A stretch of DNA of 21,903 bases from JBNLBT01 sp050303435 (GTDB lineage: Bacteria; Pseudomonadota; Gammaproteobacteria; Xanthomonadales; Marinicellaceae), in NCBI GenBank assembly GCA_050303435.1, contig JBNLBT010000054.1, forward strand, positions 1 to 21,903, in the 5' to 3' direction. Of the stretch, positions 8,345 through 14,295 are shown piece after piece; within the stretch, counting starts at the first letter, position 1; each line of letters opens with the position of its first letter. Below the pieces are notes generated by a model. It ran no database searches and was not told where the DNA came from. It saw only the letters and a program-made list of their open reading frames with translations. Position numbers and translations under genes: made by a program.

Positions 8345-9385
8345 TTACTGGCTGACCAGCGATTCCACCCATTGCCCCACCAAAGAGCCCACTTCCGGTG
8401 AAAAGCCGGTCTTGAGCACGGCGTATTCATGCGCCGACCCGGTATTTGACGCTTGCATCAGGTGATTCATTTCCGGCATGTGGTACAACTTGGCGCGTGG
8501 ATTCAGCTCACGCACCAGCTGGGCGTTGGCGACGATGTCAAGCATCGGGTCCTTGCCGCCGTAAATCACCAGCACCGGGTCCGGGCTGGCGGCCAACAAG
8601 GGACCGAAATCGTAGCGCAATTGCGACTGGAACCAGGGCCCCAGCACAAAATCGGCTTTGCCCTGCGGCGTCTGCGGCACGAATTCATACGGCGGCAACA
8701 GCAAACCGCCCAGTTCGCCGCCCAGCAACTCGGCCAGGGCTTCTCGCTGCGGCCGCGGGTCGTCGGCCCCCGCCAGCGACAAAAACTGCGCAAAGGTCTG
8801 CTCAATGCGCTCGGCTTCTGGCGCCGGCATGCCGCTGCCGGCCAACAATTTGTGCATCTGCGTGCGCATCACCGTGCGGCCGTCGCGCAACGGCGTTGAC
8901 AGCAACACATTGAACAGGGAGTACGGACAGCTGGTGGATGCCATCAGCCCCAGACCGCCGCCTTCGCTGAGCCCGATGAAGCCGATTTTCAGATTCGGCA
9001 CCGGCAATTTGTCCAACAAATGTCGCAGCGCCCGACAGGCATCGTGTGATCGTTCCTGCAAGCCGGTGTCAAACAGATCCCCCTGCGACTGGCCAACGCC
9101 GCGGGCATCGTAGCGCAGGGTGGCCACGCCGTGCTGTGCCAGCATTTCAGCCAATTCGCGCATGAAGCGGTGCGGACCGATGCGCATGTCGCGCTCGACC
9201 GGCCCGGACACCGGCAACAGCACCGCCGCCGCCACCAGCCCTTCATCCGGCAACAACAGGGTGCCGGACAGGCTGTAACGCGCGTGGCTGGCCTCAAAAC
9301 GGGTTTCAATTTCGATGGCCCCGGCCACACCCCAGAACGCCCAGAATGACAGGGCCAGCAGGCGTCGGAACAAGGACAGTTTCAT
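8345..9385 (-). CDS. Exported alpha/beta hydrolase
   Basis: A 346-residue protein beginning with a Sec-type signal peptide (KLSLFRR, hydrophobic core, cleavage likely after AGA near residue 23). The mature part is an alpha/beta hydrolase. The nucleophile elbow is GLSEG with Ser140, the acid is probably Asp279 (YGGKDP), and the histidine is His308 (MPEMNH). RYDARGVGQSQG is the family's conserved stretch before the elbow. It resembles periplasmic serine esterase/peptidase-like proteins of COG1073. The substrate is unknown. The start at 9385 is chosen because it gives a clean signal peptide and lies about 21 bases after a likely promoter. The longer frame to 9649 would run through the neighbouring gene. 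No Shine-Dalgarno is visible. Confidence 0.85.
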   Translation of the reverse strand: MKLSLFRRLLALSFWAFWGVAGAIEIETRFEASHARYSLSGTLLLPDEGLVAAAVLLPVSGPVERDMRIGPHRFMRELAEMLAQHGVATLRYDARGVGQSQGDLFDTGLQERSHDACRALRHLLDKLPVPNLKIGFIGLSEGGGLGLMASTSCPYSLFNVLLSTPLRDGRTVMRTQMHKLLAGSGMPAPEAERIEQTFAQFLSLAGADDPRPQREALAELLGGELGGLLLPPYEFVPQTPQGKADFVLGPWFQSQLRYDFGPLLAASPDPVLVIYGGKDPMLDIVANAQLVRELNPRAKLYHMPEMNHLMQASNTGSAHEYAVLKTGFSPEVGSLVGQWVESLVSQ

Positions 9386-9412
9386 GCGTACAGTGCGCGG
9401 TTCATGCCGTGC

Positions 9413-9442
9413 AGTATAGCGGATTTTGCTGCGTTTTGCTGC
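9413..9442 (-). promoter_or_regulatory. Putative hydrolase promoter with a 10-base-period direct repeat
   Basis: On the minus strand TATACT (9418 to 9413) is a good -10, with no matching -35. Where the -35 would sit, the plus strand shows TTTTGCTGC twice, at 9424-9432 and 9434-9442. The copies are spaced one helical turn apart. Side-by-side direct repeats at this place are typical of an activator that replaces a -35. The repeats end just before the stop codon of the upstream gene. Confidence 0.35.
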
Positions 9443-9443
9443 C

Positions 9444-9809
9444 TCACAACCCGCTGCAACTGCCTGGGGTGTTGCGCACTTCGATGGCGACAAGGCGCCC
9501 GTCCCGTGTGCGCAGCCATTCTTCGCCGTGGCGAGAGAATGTTTCACCGTCCGCGGTCTCGCCGGTGAGGACAAACTGAACCCACACCGCGTCACGCGCC
9601 TCGCTGCGTTGTGCCGCCACGCGCCAATGCAGCTTGGGATGCGCGGCAAAAAAGCGGCGCATCATGGCCATCACCGCGGCGCGCCCCCGATGCTGGCCGG
9701 TGTTGTCTGAAATGTATATGATTTCGGGGTGCAACAAGGCGTCGATGTCCTCCAGTCGACGCTGATTTGAACAGCGAAAATAGGCCTCTACAAGCGCTTT
9801 TGCCTGCAC
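9444..9809 (-). CDS. NTF2-like / SnoaL-like small protein
   Basis: A 121-residue protein with the cone-shaped NTF2/SnoaL fold pattern: an N-terminal helix (VEAYFRCSNQRRLEDIDALLHPEI), YISDNTGQHRGRAAVMAMM, then alternating strands ending in RDGRLVAIEVRN. The family covers small-ligand binders and isomerase-like enzymes, and no specific function can be assigned. The start is set at GTG 9809 because GGAGAG lies eight bases before it. An upstream GTG at 9839 would add ten residues without a clear ribosome site. It lies upstream of and in line with the hydrolase gene (58-base gap) and is divergent from rnr. Confidence 0.7.
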   Translation of the reverse strand: MQAKALVEAYFRCSNQRRLEDIDALLHPEIIYISDNTGQHRGRAAVMAMMRRFFAAHPKLHWRVAAQRSEARDAVWVQFVLTGETADGETFSRHGEEWLRTRDGRLVAIEVRNTPGSCSGL

Positions 9810-9861
9810 AGTTGATGCTCTCCATTCATGCAGCCGCACGCGCGGCGCGGCGTTGAAAAAA

Positions 9862-9877
9862 CGACCGGCGATGGTCG
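9862..9877. repeat. Inverted repeat upstream of the rnr promoter
   Basis: CGACC (9862-9866) and GGTCG (9873-9877) form a perfect 5-6-5 dyad. It sits where the -35 of the rnr promoter would be, and that promoter lacks a recognisable -35. It could be a regulator site for rnr or for the divergent gene. The arms are short, so chance is possible. Confidence 0.3.
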
Positions 9878-9885
9878 CGGCTTGT

Positions 9886-9894
9886 TGTTATAAT
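9886..9894 (+). promoter_or_regulatory. Extended -10 promoter of rnr
   Basis: TGTTATAAT is a complete extended -10 element (TG, one base, TATAAT at 9889-9894). The segment 17 bases upstream has almost no -35 similarity, as expected for extended -10 promoters. Transcription would begin about seven bases after the hexamer, near 9901, next to the rnr ATG at 9902. Confidence 0.6.
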
Positions 9895-9901
9895 AGCCGC
9901 C

Positions 9902-12073
9902 ATGAAAAATCCTTACAATATTCCCGACCCTGATTTCCATCTGGAGGCGGAAAAATACGACAAACCCATTCCCAGCCGCACGGCCCTGATGCGTTTTCTC
10001 GAGCAACAAAGCAAGCTGATGAAACTGGAAAAACTGGCCCAGGCCATTGGCATTCAGGACGAAGAACGCTTTGAAGCGCTGCGTTACCGGCTCAAAGCCA
10101 TGGTGTCCGCCGGCCAACTGATCGTCAACCGCCGCGGCGGCTACGGCATCCGCAGCAAACTGGCCTTGCACCGCGGGCGGGTTGAGGCCCACGCCGACGG
10201 CTATGGGTTCTTCATTGCCGAAGGCCTGAATGAAGACGCCTTCATCAACCCCAAGCAGATGAAGCAACTGATGGACGGCGATCTGATCGTTGCCGACATT
10301 CAGCAAAGCCCGTCCAGACGCAGCCGTCAGGAAGCGTTTGTGGTAGAGATCATTGAACGCGCGCACATCACCATCGCTGGCAAATTCAACCAGGATTCCG
10401 GTGTGGCTTTTGTGCAACCCGACAACTCCAGTCTCGACGACGTGCTGATTCCCAGCGGAAAAACCGGTTCGGCTCAACACAACGACTACGTGACGGTGCG
10501 CATCACCAAATACCCCAACACCCACAAACCCGCCTTCGGCGAAGTCATCGCAGTGCTGGGTCAGCAACTCAACCACGAGTTGTCTATGCAGTTGACCATC
10601 GTCAGTGAAAATCTGCCGCACGAATGGCCCGAGGCGGTTGAAGCCGTGCGCGGCGCCATTCCACAGCAGGTGGACAGCGCGAAAATCGGTGCGTTTGAAG
10701 ACCTGCGCGAATTGCCGCTGGTGACCATCGACGGTGAAGACGCGCGCGATTTCGATGACGCGGTGTATGCCCGCCCTGAGGGCGACGGTCACCGCCTGTG
10801 GGTGGCGATTGCGGATGTTTCCAGCTACGTCAAACCCGGCACGGCTTTGGACACCGAAGCCTACAACCGCGGCACTTCGGTGTATTTTCCCGGCAAAGTG
10901 ATCCCGATGTTGCCGGTGGAGCTGTCCAACGGCATCTGCTCACTGAACCCCGGCGTTGACCGCCTGTGCATGGTGTGTGAAATGCGCATCGACGGCGATG
11001 GGGAGATCGCCGATTACCGTTTTTACCGTGGCCTGATGCACTCGGCCGCGCGTTTGACCTACAAAGCCGTTTGGTCACACTTGCAGGGCAATGACACCCT
11101 GGCTGACCGACCACAGGCCGTCAAACAGTCGCTCAAAGACATGCACACACTGCACCAGGCCATGCAACGGCAAAAAGCCCGTCGCGGTGCGATTGAGTTT
11201 CATTCCGAGGACGTTAAAATCCACATCAACAGCGAGGGGCTGGTGGACGACATCAAGCCGTACACGCGCAACGACGCGCACAAGCTGATCGAAAACTTCA
11301 TGATCGCCGCCAACGTCTGTGCCGCACGGTTCCTGGAAAAACACCACGCCGCGGGCGCCTTCCGGGTGCACAATTCACCGCCGGAAGGCAAGCTTGAGGA
11401 TCTGAAGAAATTCCTTCAGGGCCTGGGCATCCGACCCAGATTTTCCGACAGCCCCAGCCCCAAGGATCTGGCCCGGCTGGTCGGCGACATCCAACATCGC
11501 AAGGAGAAAGACCTGATAGAGTCGGTGATTCTGCGTTCCCAGTCTCTGGCCACCTACGAAGCCGAGAACAAAGGACATTTCGGTCTGGCCCTGTCCCACT
11601 ACGCGCATTTCACCTCGCCGATCAGGCGCTACCCGGATTTGATGGTGCACCGCGCCATCCATCACGTGCTGTATCACGCAGAGCAGCGCGCGCCGATGAC
11701 GCACAATCAGGCCGAAGAAATGTGCAAGCGCTGTTCATTCACCGAACGGCGCGCGGAAAAAGCCGCCCGAGAAGTCGATGCGCGAATGAAATGTCTGTTC
11801 ATGCAACAGTTCATCGGCGATGAATTTCATGGCACGGTCTCCGGCGTCACGCGTTTTGGCCTGTTTGTGCAACTGGACAATTACCAGGTGGACGGCCTGG
11901 TGCATGTGACCTCCCTGCCCAACGACTACTACCATTTCGACGGCATCAAATATCAGCTCACCGGCGAACGCAGCGGACGCACTTTCCAGCTCACCGACCG
12001 CGTGATCATACGCGTGATGCAGGTGGATGTGGATGAGCGCAAAATTGATTTTGATTTTGTCGGCGACGCATGA
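9902..12073 (+). CDS. rnr: Ribonuclease R
   Basis: A 723-residue processive 3'-5' exoribonuclease of the RNase II/R family, which degrades structured RNA and takes part in rRNA and tmRNA-linked quality control. Domains in order: winged-helix N-terminus (about 20-85), two cold-shock domains (about 90-220), RNB catalytic domain with TIDGEDARDFDDA (275-287, acidic metal ligands at D277, D283, D285, D286) and FTSPIRRYPDLMVHRA, and a C-terminal S1 domain (about 640-720). The AEKYDKPIPSR N-terminus matches E. coli RNase R and supports ATG 9902. The protein ends right after S1 and lacks the long Lys/Arg-rich tail of the ~813-residue E. coli enzyme. There is no Shine-Dalgarno, and the promoter position implies a leaderless mRNA. 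It overlaps rlmB by ATGA. Confidence 0.95.
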   Translation: MKNPYNIPDPDFHLEAEKYDKPIPSRTALMRFLEQQSKLMKLEKLAQAIGIQDEERFEALRYRLKAMVSAGQLIVNRRGGYGIRSKLALHRGRVEAHADGYGFFIAEGLNEDAFINPKQMKQLMDGDLIVADIQQSPSRRSRQEAFVVEIIERAHITIAGKFNQDSGVAFVQPDNSSLDDVLIPSGKTGSAQHNDYVTVRITKYPNTHKPAFGEVIAVLGQQLNHELSMQLTIVSENLPHEWPEAVEAVRGAIPQQVDSAKIGAFEDLRELPLVTIDGEDARDFDDAVYARPEGDGHRLWVAIADVSSYVKPGTALDTEAYNRGTSVYFPGKVIPMLPVELSNGICSLNPGVDRLCMVCEMRIDGDGEIADYRFYRGLMHSAARLTYKAVWSHLQGNDTLADRPQAVKQSLKDMHTLHQAMQRQKARRGAIEFHSEDVKIHINSEGLVDDIKPYTRNDAHKLIENFMIAANVCAARFLEKHHAAGAFRVHNSPPEGKLEDLKKFLQGLGIRPRFSDSPSPKDLARLVGDIQHRKEKDLIESVILRSQSLATYEAENKGHFGLALSHYAHFTSPIRRYPDLMVHRAIHHVLYHAEQRAPMTHNQAEEMCKRCSFTERRAEKAAREVDARMKCLFMQQFIGDEFHGTVSGVTRFGLFVQLDNYQVDGLVHVTSLPNDYYHFDGIKYQLTGERSGRTFQLTDRVIIRVMQVDVDERKIDFDFVGDA

Positions 12074-12822
12074 GTGATTCTGGCGAACGGGTGTACGGCA
12101 TCCACGCGGTGCAACAGGCGCTGAACAACTCGCCTGAACGGGTGTTGCGACTGCACGTGCTGGCCGGTGCCCGCAACCGCCGCCTTGAGGCGCTGATTCA
12201 GCAGGCAGAGCGACTCAATCTGACCCTGCACAGCACATCCGCCGCCGCTTTGGACAGGCTGTGCAACGGTCGCCATCAAGGCGTGCTGGCTGAACTGGCG
12301 CAGCAAAAACATCTCACCGAACAAGACCTGAAGCGCGATCTGGCAGACTGGCAGCAACCATTGCTGCTGGTGCTGGATTCCATCGAAGACCCGCGCAACC
12401 TTGGCGCCTGTTTGCGCAGCGCCGATGCCGCGGGGGTCAACGGCGTGATCATCACGCGCAACAAATCGGCGCCGATCACCGCGGTGACGCGGCAGACCGC
12501 CGCGGGCGCCGTTGATTCTCTGCGCATTTATCCGGTCAGCAATCTGGCGCGCTGCCTGGAGATGCTCAAGCAGGCCGGCGTGTGGCTGTACGGCACCGAC
12601 TGCAGCGAATCCAGTCAAAACCTGTATCGCACCGACCTGACCGGCGCCGTGGCCATCGTGGTCGGCAACGAAGGCGCCGGTTTACGCCACTTGACCCGAC
12701 AGCTGTGCGATCACCTGGTGCACATACCACAACCGGGCACGGTGCAGAGTTTGAACGTGTCGGTGGCCACCGGCGTCGCCCTGTTTGAGGCGCTCAGGCA
12801 GCGCCGTTTCAGCCAGGCCTGA
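12070..12822 (+). CDS. rlmB: 23S rRNA (guanosine-2251-2'-O)-methyltransferase RlmB
   Basis: A 250-residue SpoU/TrmH-type (SPOUT) methyltransferase that 2'-O-methylates G2251 in the peptidyl-transferase loop of 23S rRNA, using S-adenosylmethionine. It has the N-terminal substrate-binding domain (VYGIHAVQQAL to about residue 75), then the SPOUT domain with all three motifs: SIEDPRNLGACLRSADAAG (motif 1), VVGNEGAGLR (motif 2) and IPQPGTVQSLNVSVATGVAL (motif 3, trefoil knot). The length is normal. Its start overlaps the rnr stop (ATGA), and the rnr-rlmB pairing is widely conserved in gammaproteobacteria and supports both calls. No strong ribosome site is seen, so translation probably depends on coupling. 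Confidence 0.95.
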   Translation: MSDSGERVYGIHAVQQALNNSPERVLRLHVLAGARNRRLEALIQQAERLNLTLHSTSAAALDRLCNGRHQGVLAELAQQKHLTEQDLKRDLADWQQPLLLVLDSIEDPRNLGACLRSADAAGVNGVIITRNKSAPITAVTRQTAAGAVDSLRIYPVSNLARCLEMLKQAGVWLYGTDCSESSQNLYRTDLTGAVAIVVGNEGAGLRHLTRQLCDHLVHIPQPGTVQSLNVSVATGVALFEALRQRRFSQA

Positions 12823-12844
12823 AGCCACGATCAGCGAATGGCAC

Positions 12845-12873
12845 ATGAAAAAAAGCCGCATCGCACGTATAAT
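12845..12873 (+). promoter_or_regulatory. Promoter of the SPFH-NfeD-lipoprotein operon
   Basis: ATGAAA (12845-12850, four of six -35 bases) and a perfect TATAAT (12868-12873) are separated by 17 bases, in the 82-base gap after rlmB. Transcription would start near 12880. The ribosome site GGAGA (12894-12898) is well placed for ATG 12905. No terminator is visible after rlmB, so some read-through is possible. Confidence 0.55.
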
Positions 12874-12904
12874 ATCGGCGTAACTGTCTTTATGGAGAAA
12901 CACG

Positions 12905-13846
12905 ATGGCTGATCTGTTCGGGGCGAATATTTTTTATATCATTCTTGCGGTTTTCGGATTCCTTTTCATCAAAGGTTTTGTGGTGTTTGTGCCGCAAGGC
13001 TTCGAATTCACGCTCGAGCGTTTTGGCCAGTTCATTCGCGTGCTGACGCCGGGGCTGGGCTTCAAGGTGCCATTCATGGACCGCATCGGCCGCAAAATCA
13101 ACATGATGGAACAGGTCACCAACGTGCCCTCTCAGGAGGTCATCACCAAGGACAACGCGGTGGTCACCGTGGACGGGGTGGTGTTTTACCAGATCCTGGA
13201 TGCGGTCAAGGCGGCCTATGAGGTCAACCGGCTGGAGTACGCCATCCTCAACCTCACCATGACCAACATCCGCACCGTGCTGGGCTCCATGGATCTGGAT
13301 GAATCGCTGTCCAAACGCGACGAAATCAATTCGCGGCTGCTCTCGGTGGTGGATGAGGCCACCTCGCCGTGGGGCGTGAAAGTCACGCGCATTGAAATCA
13401 AGGACATCAAACCGCCCATGGACCTGGTCAACGCGATGGCACGGCAAATGAAAGCTGAGCGTGAAAAACGCGCCCAGATTCTGGAAGCCGAAGGTCACAG
13501 ACAATCCCAGATTCTGCGTGCAGAAGGTGAAAAACAGGCCGCCATTCTGGAAGCCGAAGGCTTGAAAGAAGCGGCTTTTCGCGAAGCCGAGGCGCGCGAG
13601 CGCCAGGCCGAAGCCGAAGCCAAGGCCACCCACATGGTGTCCAAAGCCATTGCCGCGGGCGACATCCAGGCGATCAACTATTTTGTCGCACAAAAATACC
13701 TCGAACAGTTTGGCAAGTTCGCCAATTCACCGAACCAGAAAACCCTGCTGATGCCGATTGAAGTGGCCAATGTGCTGGGATCACTGGCGGGCATCACAGA
13801 AATCGCCAAAGACGCGCTGGGCAAAGGCGCCGGAGACCGCGCGTGA
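12905..13846 (+). CDS. qmcA: SPFH/Band-7 protein, QmcA type
   Basis: A 313-residue membrane-anchored SPFH (stomatin/prohibitin/flotillin/HflK-C) protein. One N-terminal helix (about 7-27) is followed by the SPFH domain (VPQGFEFTLERFG, VPFMDRIGRKINMMEQ, LTMTNIRTVLGSMDLDESLS). A charged helical region with Ala/Glu-rich repeats (ILEAEGHRQ, ILRAEGEKQ, ILEAEGLKE; about 180-250) is likely coiled coil, and GDIQAINYFVAQKYLEQF follows. The match to E. coli QmcA (305 residues) is close along the whole length. Such proteins form large oligomeric rings in the membrane and influence protease and microdomain function. It has GGAGA before ATG 12905. Its TGA overlaps the GTG of the nfeD-like gene by four bases, which fits the usual pairing of these families. 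Confidence 0.92.
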   Translation: MADLFGANIFYIILAVFGFLFIKGFVVFVPQGFEFTLERFGQFIRVLTPGLGFKVPFMDRIGRKINMMEQVTNVPSQEVITKDNAVVTVDGVVFYQILDAVKAAYEVNRLEYAILNLTMTNIRTVLGSMDLDESLSKRDEINSRLLSVVDEATSPWGVKVTRIEIKDIKPPMDLVNAMARQMKAEREKRAQILEAEGHRQSQILRAEGEKQAAILEAEGLKEAAFREAEARERQAEAEAKATHMVSKAIAAGDIQAINYFVAQKYLEQFGKFANSPNQKTLLMPIEVANVLGSLAGITEIAKDALGKGAGDRA

Positions 13847-14295
13847 ACTGGTTGTTGTCACTGAGCGCCTGGCACTGGTTCAGTCTGGCAGTGGTCCTGC
13901 TGATCATCGAAATGTTGGTCGGTTCGTATTATCTGCTGTGGATTTGTTTTGCCGCCGCACTCACCGCCGCGGCGGTGTGGCTGTTTGAATTTGGCTGGCA
14001 GATTCAATTCGCAGTGTTCACAGCGGTGTCCATCGCCTCGGTGTTGATCTGGCGTGAATACGACAAACGCCGCGACAAAACGCCGGTGCGTCCGCATTTG
14101 AACAAACGCGGTCACCAATACATTGGTCGCAGCTTTCAACTCAGCCAGCCGATCGTCAACGGCGTGGGTAAAATCACTGTGGATGACAGCACCTGGAAAG
14201 TTCGCGGCGAGGACGCCGACATCAATCACACGGTCCGGGTGACCGGCGTGGATGGCACGATTTTAATTGTTCAGACAGAGGAGAACAACGCATGA
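13843..14295 (+). CDS. NfeD-like membrane protein
   Basis: A 150-residue short-form NfeD protein (E. coli YbbK type). Hydrophobic N-terminal segments (about 5-75, two to three helices) are followed by an OB-fold soluble domain (about 88-147: IGRSFQLSQPIVNGVGKITVDDSTWKVRGED and a final strand VDGTILIVQ). NfeD proteins are encoded next to SPFH proteins and are thought to work with them in the membrane. The long-form protease domain is absent here. It begins at GTG 13843, inside the previous stop (GTGA), with GGAG at 13832-13835, and ends with an ATGA overlap into the lipoprotein gene. Translation of the three genes is therefore probably coupled. Confidence 0.88.
   Translation: MNWLLSLSAWHWFSLAVVLLIIEMLVGSYYLLWICFAAALTAAAVWLFEFGWQIQFAVFTAVSIASVLIWREYDKRRDKTPVRPHLNKRGHQYIGRSFQLSQPIVNGVGKITVDDSTWKVRGEDADINHTVRVTGVDGTILIVQTEENNA

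Noticed and set aside
9788..10792. Minus-strand open frame of 334 codons opposite the first part of rnr
   Set aside because: Antisense to the winged-helix and cold-shock domains of RNase R, without family features. It would also overlap the NTF2-like gene start.
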